From positions 162,447,927 through 162,511,926 of the forward strand of contig NC_061114.1 of assembly GCF_002878395.1 (NCBI RefSeq): 64,000 nucleotides of DNA, written 5' to 3'. The notes under the pieces are model-generated. The model saw only the letters and a list, made by a program, of their open reading frames with translations. It had not been told where the DNA came from and made no database searches. Source of the DNA: Capsicum annuum. Lineage: Eukaryota; Streptophyta; Magnoliopsida; Solanales; Solanaceae. How positions within the stretch are numbered: the first letter of the stretch is position 1; the number at the start of each line of letters is the position of its first letter. Made by a program: the position numbers and the translations under genes. This document shows positions 12,870-24,509 of this stretch, one piece after another.

Positions 12870-13818
12870 GATACTATTCTTATAATGGCTAAAAATTTAT
12901 ATGGATATCGCCGTAGCAGACTTCATGATCATTTTAAGAAATTTTCTACAAAAGAAGAAAGTCTGCAAAATATACCTTCAGGTGTTAATGAAGTTGAATG
13001 GAAATTCTTGGTAGATTATTTCAGCTCTGACAATTTTAAGGTAGTTAAAATTATAAATGATTTAACTTATTATTTGATTTCTCATACTTCGATGAAAATA
13101 AATATTTTTATGCAAAAACAATTCAGAGAATGAGTGAAAGAAAAAAAAGTAACAAGGCAAAACAAGAAGTGAATCATATTTGTGGCAGAAAATCCTTCCA
13201 AGCAGTGTCTTATGAAGCGGTGAGATCTTTATTTCTTTCTATCAATTATGATTGTATTTTCTTCAATAACATAAGTATATTATTTTGATAGAGGGACACA
13301 AACACTGGAAAAGAGCCAAACTATCAAAAACTTTGGGGAAATGACTCATATGAAGCTAAATAGACAATGGGTTACTAATGGTATTTATAGAACTAGTTTG
13401 TTTAATAAATATTGAAATTAAATGTTGTTTTAAATTTTTTTGTAGGATAAAGTGAAAGATTTTGTTGCTAAAAAAGTTCAAAAATCGAAGAGCACACCGA
13501 TATGGATCCTATTATCAATGCTGCATTTGTGCAAGTTGTGAAAGAAAAATCAAAGTACATTCTTGGTCAAGGATCTAGAATTAAGTCAGAAAGTAGGATA
13601 CTAAGAAATAAAATTCAATAGCAACTTAAAGCATGCTAAAAGGAAGCGGAAGATAAATGTCATAAATGAGAGAGTGTAGAAAACAAGATAATGGAAGTTA
13701 AAAATCAGCTTGAAGAGGAACGAAGAAACCGAGAAGTAATGAAAGTTCATTTAGTGCATAACCAAAAAATGTTAAAAGAGAGCGTAATGGCACTAGTTTC
13801 TCATATGCAAATTTCTAA
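12870..13818 (+). pseudogene. Transposase_24 (Ptta/En/Spm) gene, 3' half
   Basis: Continuation of the gene at 530-934. The first exon block (12,885-13,219) reads YRRSRLHDHFKKF, IPSGVNEVEWKFLVDYF, and in another frame MSERKKSNKAKQEVNH and CGRKSFQAVSYE, the most recognisable Transposase_24 signature. It ends at a GT donor. An exon at about 13,292 gives TNTGKEPNYQKLWG. A last block from 13,446 gives DPIINAAFVQVVKEKSKY followed by a charged, coiled-coil-like tail (EVKNQLEEERRNREV) up to a GT at 13,819. Frameshifts and stops break it. The order of blocks matches the family, so both halves belong to one gene split by E1. Confidence 0.75.
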
Positions 13819-14396
13819 GGTATTTGCTTAGTATACCTTGCTAAACTAGTAAATGTTGCATTATTACTTTTAAATTTTTTTACTCTCATTGCATGTTTGC
13901 TTCTTTTTCATCTATTATCTTTTTGTACAATAGACTAAGTTAATTATTTGTACTATATTTAATAGAATGGACTTTCGCTTCTGGCTATAATTTTTAATAT
14001 GGTTACAAATTTAACTACTTCATATGAGACAAATCCTGCAAGTCTTACGGATGATATTCGCTTAAGTAAACTTCATAGATCCTCAAGTTATCTTGAATTA
14101 TAGCTTGTGGGTATTTTTTTAATAGTGCAATGTGGTTGAAATGCTACTGGAGTTTCTTTGTTTCTCTTCAGTTATGCTTCTAGTGAAAAGTTTGTGTCAT
14201 TATGGCACTCTTTAAGTTTACAGAGGCATTCCTCCAGTTCTTATGATTCAGTTATTTTAGAAAACCCTTTTGTTTACTTGTTGTAATAAGGATCTGATTG
14301 CTTGTTATGAACCTACTGATCAGGTGCAATCATGTTCCTTCTTGCCGCCAAGCGTGTTACTTCCTCCCGAACCCAGTAGAAATTTTTTCCAATACC
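13819..14396. other. Spacer between transposase and HSP70 relics
   Basis: AT-rich, with no gene recognised. The last 150 bases resemble a plant promoter leading into the HSP70 relic. Confidence 0.4.
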
Positions 14397-14404
14397 TATA
14401 AATA
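14397..14404 (+). promoter_or_regulatory. TATA box of the HSP70 relic
   Basis: TATAAATA lies 122 bases before the HSP70 ATG. Upstream, AGAAATTTTTTCC resembles a poor heat-shock element. An A-rich leader follows. Retention of promoter-like sequence suggests a DNA-level duplication rather than a retrocopy. Confidence 0.5.
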
Positions 14405-14525
14405 ATACCCACATCACCATTCATTGACCATCTCAAAAATCAATAATAACAGCAAAATATCTCTATAAAAAAACTCTCAACAAAAAGCTTTAAAAGAACT
14501 TTTATTTCTTGAAAAATCTTTGCTA

Positions 14526-15617
14526 ATGGCGAAAGTTGAAGGTAAATCAATTGGCATTGATCTCAGCACGACTTACAGTTGTGTTGGGGTTTGGAAAAAT
14601 TATCATGTTGAAATCATCCCAAATGATTAAGGCAACAGGACAACTTCATCCTATGTTGCTTTCACTGATATAGAGCGTCTCATCGGTGAGCGTCTCATCT
14701 TGGGGGTGAAACTTTTGATATTTTATTTTTGACTATTGAGGAAGGTATTTTATAGTAAAGGCTACTATTAGTGATACACATTTAGGTGGTGAAGATTTTT
14801 ACAATAGACTTGTCAATCACTTTGCGCAGGAGTTTAAGAGGAAGAATAAAAAGGTTATTAGTGGAAACTCGAGGGTGCTGAGGCAATTAAGAACCACATG
14901 TGAGAGGGTAAAGAGGACTTTGTCTTTGATTGCTCAAACGACTATTAAGATTCATTCTTTATATGAAGGAATCTATTTCTATGCTATGATAACCAGGGTG
15001 AGATTTGAAGAGATGAACATGGATCTTTTCATGAAGTGTATGGAACCTGTGGAGAAATGTTTAAAGGATGCCAAGATTGATAAGGTTCAAGTACATAATA
15101 TGGTTCTTGTTGGTGGTTCCACTAGGATCCCAAAAGTACAACAACTGTTGTAAGATTTTTCAATGGTAAGGAGCTTTGCAAGAGTATTAATCCTAATGAG
15201 GTCATGGCTTATGGTGTTGTTGTTCAAGATGCAATTTTGAGTAGAGAAGGTGACCAGAAAGTTCAAGATTTGCTGATTCTTGATGTCACACCTCTCAGTT
15301 TTGGTATTGAGACTGCTAGTAGAGTGATGACAGTGTTGATTCCAAGAAACACTATAATTCCAACAAAAAAAAAAAGAAACAAATCTTTTCGACCTACCAG
15401 GACAATTGAGTGGTTGGATGGGAACCAATTGGCTGAAGTAGATGAGTTTGAGGAAAAAATAAAGAAGTTGGAGAACTTGTACAATCCAATAATTGCATAG
15501 ATGTACCAAGGTGGTGCTGGTGGAGATATGCTAATGGGAGATGATACTAGACAAGGTTATGGCGAAGGAGGATCTGTCAATAATGGTCCAGGGCCTAAAA
15601 TTAAAGAAGTGGATTAA
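14526..15617 (+). pseudogene. HSP70: Cytosolic HSP70 chaperone pseudogene
   Basis: HSP70 chaperones bind unfolded protein in an ATP-driven cycle. The copy starts [18 protein letters not shown], where the phosphate-loop glycine is serine, and has a TAA in PND*GN. About 150 codons of the ATPase domain are then missing. Sequence resumes at THLGGEDF, runs through [19 protein letters not shown] and the HSP70 signature [17 protein letters not shown], then a stop/frameshift, then AYGVVVQ and [14 protein letters not shown] to IPTKK. About 150 codons of the substrate-binding domain are absent before [10 protein letters not shown]. The tail ends KEVD instead of EEVD, after an in-frame TAG. Total length is ~1.1 kb against ~1.95 kb for a full gene. 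It is dead. Confidence 0.92.
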
Positions 15618-15794
15618 AGATTATATCTCTATTCTTTTGCACTTTGTGTACTATTTTAAATACTATTTTTGAGTTAGCTGATACTTGTGTCTTGTTAATA
15701 TATGTGGGAACAATTACTAGAACAGCTTGTTAATGTAATATATATATATATATCCATTTCAATAAAGGGAAACAATTTAGCTTGCCTTTAAAAC
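15618..15794. other. HSP70 3' flank with (TA)n run
   Basis: T-rich 3'-UTR-like sequence with a short TATATATATA run near 15,740 and AATAAA near 15,763. It then meets repeat-like DNA. Confidence 0.4.
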
Positions 15795-17368
15795 CATTAA
15801 CTTGGATTTGTATAGCTTTATCATCATAATCCACCCACGGGCTATATGGGTCCAGTGTTACCCCCTGAACGAGCCCTAGTGCGTATAGCCGCACGAACTG
15901 GAGATATCATAGGTGGCCGGGGATTCATGTGTACCTTTCACCCTCCATGATACATATATACAAGTATAACTTAGAGGATTCCTATGTACCCAATAAGTAT
16001 ATGGTCTCCATGACCAATCCTCATGTCAGCAAATATAATTTTCAAGTGTCAAACTTTCAAACTCATACTTCACGATAAGATATCATAAACCGCCATTATT
16101 ACCCAATTAAAACCATTAGCATACAACCAACCATAAATTCAAGAGTCAATTATTAAAGTACTTATTAGTGGTATCGTCATACCAACTATAACTTGCAAGC
16201 AATGTCCTTAGCCAAACCTTAGAGGATTCCTGCATACCCCGTAGACTCCATTATTACAAATCACTTGGGGGATTCCCGTGTACCCCATAAGTTTATCATT
16301 ATAAGTTTACTTTTGGGATTCTCATGTACCCTAAAAGGTTTCCAAAACCATCCTCAACCATTTAACTATTCATACCATGCATTAGTTTTCAATAAAAGTC
16401 CAACAATGTATTAAAATATTCTCATAGGCATTTTAACAACTATGTTGAGGGCATACCATTATCAAGATGAAAAACCAGGGTAAAAAACACCAAGTTTAGG
16501 GTTACTCATAACCCATTTGTTAAATCAAAATTACAAAGCACCCACATGTGCAAACCATCACCAAAAATGTGTATAAAACATAATTTAAACCAAAAATAAA
16601 CAATACTCAACAATATGAATCAAAACCCTCAACATTGGTTTTCAAAACCACCATTAGTGAACCATAATCAATGTTTAAAACACATGATATTTGAGAACTA
16701 ACAATAAAGGAAGAATCACATTCTTTATTCATAAAGATTCACAAGAGGAACATGACACTTGAGCCTCTAGATAAACACTTGAAAGAAACCCTAGCCCTAA
16801 TCTTCAAGAGAGAGTTTTGAAAGAGTGTTTGGAGTGTTTTATCTTTCTATAGTGTGTTACAAGAGTCAAAAACATACTATAAAAGGTTGGGACTTAAGGG
16901 TTTTGGGGTGGGAAATGTCTATGATTTCCCCAGCTTAAAAGCTAAAAACTTGACTATAGGAGGGTACAACCACACCCCTTAAACCGTGCCCTAAGGTGCA
17001 AGTGCTACCCTTATCTCATATCCTAGGTATCCTTTTGTACCTCAATATTGACCCACATATGACCACACAAGGACCAACTCGTATCTTAACATATGACCCA
17101 TACCCCTTTGAACTGTACCTTGGTCAGAACCATCTAGATTAGACATAGGCATCATATAATTTGGCTCTTTACTTCTAGTTACCTATCATACGACTAGTAA
17201 GATACTTAGTTGTACCTTGGACAATAAGTGACATAAAACACACTATGAAATATTTGATCTAAGGTTCCTAATCTATACCACATCGTACGACTAGTACCAC
17301 AAGTTGTATGATGCCCAGTGAGCTCAAAGTCAAAAAAATTCTAAGGGTCAAAAACCCATGATGTTTCA
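15795..17368 (-). repeat. Probable LTR fragment, minus strand
   Basis: On minus this starts TGAAACATCATGGGTTTTTG at 17,368, like the TGTAACATCC starts of plant gypsy LTRs. It has a TTTTATAG box near 16,879 followed by a TCTCTTGAAGATTAGGG leader, parallel to the TATA-leader order in E2's LTR. The left part repeats a GATTCC-TGTACCCC motif about five times (15,933-16,330). The left border is a guess and no partner LTR or target duplication was found. Confidence 0.5.
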
Positions 17369-17552
17369 CTTGTCCTATGAAAAATTCCTGGTAGTGATAT
17401 TGGATAGGCAAGTTTGTTGGCTGAGAAATAAGTATGTAGCTTTGGTAAAGTGCTTTGCAAAAAACAAAAGGTAGAAGAAGCTACACGGGAAGCTGAGGAA
17501 GATATAAAGGCTAAATACCCATTCTTGTTCCCTGGGTTGAATCGAAATGTTT
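17369..17552 (+). pseudogene. E8 pol C-terminus (chromovirus), truncated
   Basis: Tail of a Ty3/gypsy pol after the integrase core. Frame one reads SYEKFLVVILDRQVCWLRNK, then a frameshift gives KVEEATREAEEDIKAKYPFL and a stop. This matches the ILDRQVRRLRNKEV...VEEATWEAE end seen in chromoviruses and at 27,490-27,640 in E2. The 5' part is cut off by the minus-strand LTR ending at 17,368. PPT and 3' LTR follow directly. Confidence 0.8.
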
Positions 17553-17670
17553 AAGGTATAAGTTTCTTTATTTCTTATCACTTTTTGAATTTGTTCTTGG
17601 ATTTTGGATGAATTCTTTCTTTTATCGTGCTAATGGGTGCATTAAATTCTCATTCTAGAATGAATGATCC

Positions 17671-17680
17671 TAAGGGGGGA
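17671..17680 (+). other. E8 polypurine tract
   Basis: TAAGGGGGGA three bases before the TGTAATACCC LTR start, after the pol tail, as expected for the 3' end of a gypsy element. Confidence 0.75.
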
Positions 17681-17683
17681 TAA

Positions 17684-20227
17684 TGTAATACCCTAGGTTT
17701 TGGACTTTAAAATTTTTGGAGTGTTGTCAACACTGCCATGACTATGACTCAGGTTATGAGTCATTATCACTCATCCTGAGCCATTAGGTAAGACTCGTTG
17801 TCTCACCAGTGAGTAGATCAGGTTTTGTTCCCTTGATAATGAGTCCATGGTATGACTCTTGATGTCACATAGCAAGTCATAGGAAGGGACTCATTGTCCA
17901 AATAGTGAGGTCACCTAAATGTTCTGCTTGGATCATGAGTCTTCATTATGACTTGTAATTATGGATAACGAGTCATGATAAGTGACTCGTGGCCATGATA
18001 GTGAAGGACGGGATTTTTTATGCTTAGGTCATGAGTTCACGTAACGACTCGTTGTTTGACTTCACGAGTTGTTACCTGAATCATAACGATTGGACCCAAT
18101 TTTCCCACACAATTTAATTGTGGGAACTTTGCTCTATTCCTACCTTTTACAATTTATCCATGACTTAAAAACATTCAAAGGACCCCTTTTAGCATCAGTT
18201 ATCAAATTAAACTCCTCTCTATCTTAAACTCCCAAATCAAGAGAAACTAGGGTTCATAAGGAATTCATCCCCCCAAGCTTCCAACTCCAAATTTTCTTTC
18301 AATTTCTTTGGTATTCCAAGCATGTCACTCATCCCTAAACTTACATTATTAATTTTAGCATAAATTAGTTTGATATTTAATGATTCCATTGTTGGGTTTC
18401 AAATTGGGTTGAGGTCTTTCTAATTATTTATTATTGGAATTGTTTTTTCATGTTTTGAATATGTCATTCATGCTGTAATAAATATTTTTTGTACTAAATG
18501 GGTGTATGATTTATGGGAATAAGAATAGGGAACATGGGTTATCCTAAATTGATGGATTTTGCCTTGGTGATGTCATTAACCTCAACCCACCTTCATGACT
18601 TTGGGTTTAAAAGTGAAATTTGCATGGTTTAACCCACTTTTAAAATGACTACATTACATTAATGGACAAATGGATAAAAATGGTTTGAAAGGCCTTGGTG
18701 GCCACAGTTTTAGATTTTAAAATCGATCTTAGGAGTCAAATTGGTCAATTGGATTGGAATAACATAATCGAATTAGCTTGAAAGCATAATTGGTATGATG
18801 ATACCAAGTGGTGAATTCCTTAATAAATAACTCCTGGATTAACAGTTGAGATTATGAGAAAATATTTTAGTTTGGGCTTAAAGAGTGTTGTGTAGCTCAC
18901 TGTGAAAGGGGAGGTCATGAGGGAACTAACACTGGAAACCATCTTTTCTAGTGTAGGGGTCTATATGACTGTGTGCTTAGTTAAAACATTATATTTTTGG
19001 GATGGCCGGTGCCTTAGTTCCTCTGTCCCTCCTTTGGATTTTCTTAGTTCGTGCAGCTAACACATATTAATACCCTTTCAGTAGAGAGAGCAGAACCCAT
19101 ATAGCCCATAGGTTCCCTTAGGAAGGATTGAGCTACATAGACCAGGTTAATATTTTAAAATATCATGTTCATAACCCTTTTCTCTATCCCGACATCCTAT
19201 ATATGTATATATGAATGTGTGCTTGTGGTTTTTAATGATTTTGGACATAACATTATTTTATCACTTTCTTTGAGTTACATGCCAGTAATTATCCCACTGA
19301 TCATCCTTGGACACTTCATCATTTCATAATGTAGGGTCCTAGGGTTTTTTATTACTCCCATATAGCAGTAGATGGATCAAATATCAGTTGAGTTATTGTG
19401 AAGTGGTGAGCTTCCATCACTTAAAAAGATTCACTATTTCATTAGGTTCTTTTCATATTTTAGAGATTGTTAGTTTTAATTTTTTATGGTTGGGGGCATA
19501 TCCTAACCTAGTTTGGTATTTTTACATTTAGAGGCTTTTGTGGACAAGTATGGGTTGGTTGTTTTTTTTTAACTCTTAGTTTTTTTTTCAGTTGTCTATT
19601 CTCCTTATCATTATGTTTGGTTGGCTTCCATTGTAGTCTTTTATTATGTTCTAGATGTTAGGATAAGGATGTGGTCTCCGACCTATGGTGGGCTTGATAT
19701 ACCCATCACGACTAGGCCTAGGTTTGAGTCATGACAATTCTTACTTGTCTCAAATGGCCTATAAAACCAACTGAGTACAAGTGGACCATACTCATCCCTA
19801 CTGTGATCTTTCGGCGTAGGTTTAGGTATGAGTGTGCTATGAAGCAGCTGAGTTCAAGTGGTGATTTGATACATTTAAGGTAGTGGCCACTCTATGATTT
19901 TAAAGTTGACTTTTGACCTTATCCTATCTAGTTATGTATTATATTGTATTCAGAGATAGACTTGTGGTTTCTCTTTAGATTTTCAGTTGTATTTTAAGAC
20001 TCTAAGTTGTATGTAGTTTGTTCTTACTCATTATTGATGGTTTTAAGGCATTAATGTTACTCAGACTTCCGCTATGATTATATTTATATGGTTTAACTTC
20101 TCTCTAGAAGTCTATCCTTGGGATTTGGGTTATGATGATTTATTATTTATCAGTTTAGGTGATTGACATACTTATCAAGGCTTAGCCATAATAAGTGCCA
20201 TCATTACTGAGTTTTTGGGTCATGACA
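17684..20227 (+). repeat. E8 3' LTR
   Basis: Starts TGTAATACCCTAGG after the PPT. The end is chosen at GGGTCATGACA (20,227). A similar GAGTCATGACA at 19,734 is an alternative end. It carries a dense cluster of GAGTC/GACTC words in palindromic settings at 17,745-18,085 (for example GTAACGACTCGTTG). No 5' LTR is seen in the window. Confidence 0.65.
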
Positions 20228-20587
20228 TTAAAGCTAGTAATATGACAACATAAATTACAACTTGTAACGCAAAACTAGAATATGTCTCGAGAAATAAACT
20301 ATCTATCATATATATTCAAACACATTTACAATTAACCATTATATTTTAATTCAATTTCTAACCAAGAAGAGTAAAATATATGAGGTTCTGTTAGTATCTC
20401 TATTTGGTTAGGTGAAATACTTCTCTATACATTATTTTTGTGACATCTTTTGCTAAATTAAATAGTCATATGTGTAGTTTGGTCGACTTATGTGATCTAG
20501 TAGTGTCTTCTACTATTGCCTATAAGATAATGCATAGTCTAATGATATTTCTCATTAAGAGTATCATTTTTAGTCATTATTGATATG
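20228..20587. other. Spacer, nothing recognised
   Basis: AT-rich sequence between two LTR elements. It has no ORF of note and no repeat that I can place. Confidence 0.4.
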
Positions 20588-20592
20588 AAATG
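20588..20592. repeat. Target site duplication of E2, left (AAATG)
   Basis: AAATG precedes the LTR. GAATG follows the right LTR at 30,643-30,647, a match of four in five. Confidence 0.7.
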
Positions 20593-23176
20593 TGTAAGAC
20601 CCCGTAAAATACTTAAGCTTAATTCAGTCTTTTAAGCTTGTCAAGGGGGTCACAAACTTAGAAAATTCTAGCTAGCTGCCTATACCTAGCTTAATTTCGG
20701 CCTTCAAAAGTTGGGAAATTCATTTCGCCATCTTAACTTCCATTAATGGCCTATATTCTTGTTAATTCATGATCAGGAAGGTCAATAGATGTTTTCAGAC
20801 AAGTTTTGGATTTTTTAGAACTCGTTTCAAGAAAGTTTGGAAGTCCAAAATAGTGGACCAACGCGATCTTGGCGTGCCGCATCACCAATCACGTTGGTCA
20901 CCAGTTTGCAGACTGCTAGAGCCAAAGAAACTGAGGCTCAACATGTTTATGGCGCGGCACAGTGGGTATAGCATTGAAACCCTCGACGCGTCGCATTGCC
21001 CATAGTGTTGGTGCCCAGTTATTTAGTCATTAAATGTCCTCATTTTTAAGGGAAAAAAGGTAATTTTCCCACCCCTATATAAGTCAAAAACACAGGATTA
21101 AGCCCTATTTACACCAAAATATAGCCACTTCCCTCAATATCCTCTCATGAACACATTACGGTTTTCAATTAGGGATCCAAGTCCAAGCAAATTTATCTGT
21201 GAATTATCAAGAATCTTCCATCTAAGGTATGCATAGTGTTCATTCATGGACTCCTTTTGTTCATGAAGCCCAAGACTCAAGTTTTAAATTACAAATTATG
21301 ATATTCATTCTATGAACTGAATTATGTTCATGTGTTGTTGTATAAATTCCAAGATGGAACCTTTATTATGTCTTTATGAAATTACACTAATATATGGACT
21401 GAAATCATGAAATTGGGTGGAATTGCGAAGGAAGGTTGTATTAAATTCATGCTCATGCCTAAGCCTTAAATCATGCAATCTAAGTGTTTGATAAAATGCC
21501 TAGGAGAATATAAATTATGCTTGATAGTTAAACTGTGACCCAAGTTATGAATGTACGTGTTCCCCTATGTTTAAAATGATTTCCATGAGTATTGTTGTGT
21601 AATACAATTGTGTGATGATATAATTATGATATTAAATAATGAAGTTAAGACATGATCATGTGCATTCTAAGCTATATACAAGATTATGATAACCATGTGC
21701 TTCATGAAATATCCCCTACTGTGGTAGTATGAATTAATGATGTTGACCATGTATTCAAGAAAGTCATGCTTTGTCATTTTTCCTTCTATCGAGTCTTGGG
21801 GGTACTTGTACCCAAAAAATATAGCTGTGTACCTAGAGCCAGTGTCATGTTTCATGATATCCTAAGTCAAGCCATGATCCATAGAACTTAGTTAGTCATG
21901 TGACTCAGGAAATCTCAGTAAATTCAGAAATCTCAGTAGTATTTCGTCAGTTAATAGAACTCCATGAAATCAATCTAGTCTAGTTCAGTTAATTATGTTC
22001 AGTGTCTATTCAGATGGGAGTAGGAATTAGCACCGAGTGAACCCAAGGATAGGAACTCACCTGTTATATCAGGGTATGATTCTTAGAAGCAATCCTTGTG
22101 TTCCTGAACTACGTAGCCAGTATAGGTTGAGACATCGTAGCCTGTTATATGAGGGTAGATGAGGTGGCTTAACCTATTATATAACGGTTCCCACCATTCT
22201 CACTAGAGTTATCTGTTTTATGAGGGTTACTCACAGATTATCCTTATCGGTGGTGCGGTATTGGCACCCTTCTAATTGGGGTTATAGATTGGACCCCAAC
22301 TCAGCTATATTGCGATTATTTAGAGAATGTCGGTAAGATAATTACTTCCCACAGTTTTAGTTACATGATCAGGACTGTCAGGTACAGTCATACAGTTTCA
22401 GTAAAAGAACCCAGATAGTTCTTCAGAATTTCAGGACTGTTAGTTACAGTCAACTTAGAATAGTATGGAACTCAACTAGTTCTATTAGAAACTAGACTGT
22501 CAGATACAGTTGCTCAGTATTAGTTATTTCAGTTATACAGCTATCAGTATCTCATGTAATTAGCACTTAGGCTCAGTAATTATGTCATCACGATCTCAGT
22601 TATAGTTATTATGTATTCATGCATGCATTCTCACATTCATGTTATCCAGCCAGTTAGTATAGTTCAAGCATATGAACCCTTTATATTTAGCCTACCTCAC
22701 ACGCATACCAGTACATTCAATCATACTGACGTATTTGCGCTACGGTGTTTTTATACCATAGGTTTAGAAGCATGAGCACCAGAACATCAGTAGAAGCCAG
22801 GTTTAGCAGTGAGCCCTTATCATTCAAGGATGATATTATGATTTATTTCATTAATTCAGTTTTAGCTTTTAGTAGATAGAGTTAGTTGGGGACATGTCCC
22901 ATCAACTCTTTATTTAGACAGTTAGAGGCTTTTCAGACTAGCATGTTCATACAGTTATTTCAGTTATTTTAGGTATTTCATACCCCGCCCAGATATTATA
23001 TTTTAAGAGGGATTATGTCAAAGTTTTGAACCTTACGGCCTTACAGCCTTTATTTTCGTATTTATGGAGTATATTATGCAGTGTTCAGGTACATATGTCA
23101 GTCATGGATTAGCTTGTGGTGCTTCAGGGTCATGAGCACTGTGTAGCATTTTGGGTACCAAATTCGGGGCGTTACA
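20593..23176 (+). repeat. E2 5' LTR (2,584 bp)
   Basis: TGTAAGACCCC to GGGGCGTTACA. A CGACGCGTCG palindrome lies at 20,984-20,993, within a block of other short CG-rich dyads, and a TATATAAG box at 21,076-21,083. Confidence 0.93.
21076..21083 (+). promoter_or_regulatory. TATA box of E2 5' LTR
   Basis: TATATAAG about 485 bp into the LTR, which would set the U3/R border. In the 3' LTR the matching site is changed to TAAATAAG (near 28,540). Confidence 0.7.
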
Positions 23177-23180
23177 AACT

Positions 23181-23193
23181 TGATATCAAATCC
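23181..23193 (+). other. E2 primer binding site, degenerate
   Basis: TGATATCAAATCC just inside the 5' LTR. It differs from the Met-tRNA primer sequence in E1 at three positions, two of them G to A. Confidence 0.75.
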
Positions 23194-23399
23194 TAAGGTT
23201 CAATAGTGTCCTAGAAAGTCTGAAAGTCACATCTAGTTGAGTCTTGTACATAGGTTTATTGTGCGCCACATTTATGTGCAGGAGGCTATGAGATGTTTTA
23301 GGAACAGTTTCCCTTCTTTCCATATTCAAGTCATGCCAGTAAGCATAATCTCAAGTTAATCTCTCAGTTTGATCTATTTCTCCCTTTCTTCTACAGAAC

Positions 23400-24509
23400 A
23401 TGCCTCGCAAAAAAAGAAATGGGAATTAGTCAGCCCCTCAACCCAAAGATTCTTTGGGCGAACATGTTTCTTATGCAGAGTTCAGAGTTGAATTCACTAC
23501 TCTTGCTCAGTTAGTTTCTACTCAGAATGAATGAACAGCTGTTATTCCAGCCAACCCAGTGGCCAGTTCAGTTGCAGCCAGAATTCGGGACTTCACCTAA
23601 ATAAATCCTCCATCCTTTCCTGGGTCAAAGTTAGATGAGGACCCTCAGAAATTCATCGAGAAGGTTTAGAAGATTATAGACATCATGGGGGGTTACTTTT
23701 AGTAAGATCATTAAGCTAGCTGTATATCAGTTATAGGACGTTTCTCACACTTGGTTTAATCAGTGGAAGTTAGAATGGCCAGATGATGCAGGGCCTATTG
23801 AGAGGAAGAAGTAGAATAAGAGATCAAAGACAGGTAGTTTCAACTTTGCTCAGCCCAAATTAGAAGGAGGAAACCGTTCTCAGTTTCGTCCTAAGTCATT
23901 AGTTCCATCTCCTTCTTCACCTAGTGCTCCAGCTCCTAGATTCAGAAACGGTAGCAGAGATAGAGCGCCAGGCTCTAAGTCTTAGGGCAGTGTTAGCAGT
24001 GCCCACACCTATCCCCTTTTCCAGACTTATGGCAAGCACCATCAGGGTATTTGCAGAGCTGGCAATGGTATTTTTTTGGATGTGGCAAGCCAGGCCACCG
24101 AGTTAGAGACCATCCTCAGCCAGGTCCTCAAGGTCAGCAGAACCATTCCTCAGCTTAGTTCGGTCACCCAAACTAGTAGGGTGCCACCTCCAGTGCTACT
24201 AGTGGGTAGTGCCCAAATTGAATTTATGCTCTCTAGTCCCAGCAAGATTAGGAAACTTCTCCTGATGTAGTTACTGGTATGTTATAGTTCTTTCATGTGC
24301 ATGTTTATGCTTTACTAGATCCAGATGCTTTCTTGTCTTTTGTTACTCTCTATAGAGTATTTGATTTTAGAATTAGTCCTGAAATTCTAGTAGAACCCTT
24401 TTCAGTCTCTACCCCAATGGTTAAAACCATTATAGCCCGGCAGGTATACAAGAACTGCCTGGTTATGATATTTCAGAAAGTCACTTCAGCAGACTTAGTC
24501 GAATTATAA
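23400..24509 (+). pseudogene. E2 gag and protease, broken
   Basis: Start ATG at 23,400 (MPRKKRNGN, then TAG). Recognisable blocks are RIRDFT, PGSKLDEDPQKFIEKV and SHTWFNQWKLEWPDDAGPIE. The gag core carrying the EYSxKF motif is missing between GPIE and the lysine-rich linker at about 23,805. A zinc-knuckle region YFFGCGKPGHRVRDH (24,066-24,110) has lost its first and last cysteines. The protease region (24,250-24,509) reads LLDPDAFLSFVTLYRV, EPFSVSTP and ARQVYKNCLVMIFQKVTSA. The usual DPGA-type active site is DPDA. Multiple TAG stops occur. Confidence 0.87.

Noticed and set aside
15087..15509. 140-codon minus-strand ORF
   Set aside because: It is the antisense shadow of the HSP70 relic. Plus-strand frames there give clear HSP70 motifs.
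20228..20587. tRNA or small RNA gene in the spacer
   Set aside because: No cloverleaf-compatible arms, A/B boxes or other RNA-gene signature could be seen. None was found elsewhere in the window either.
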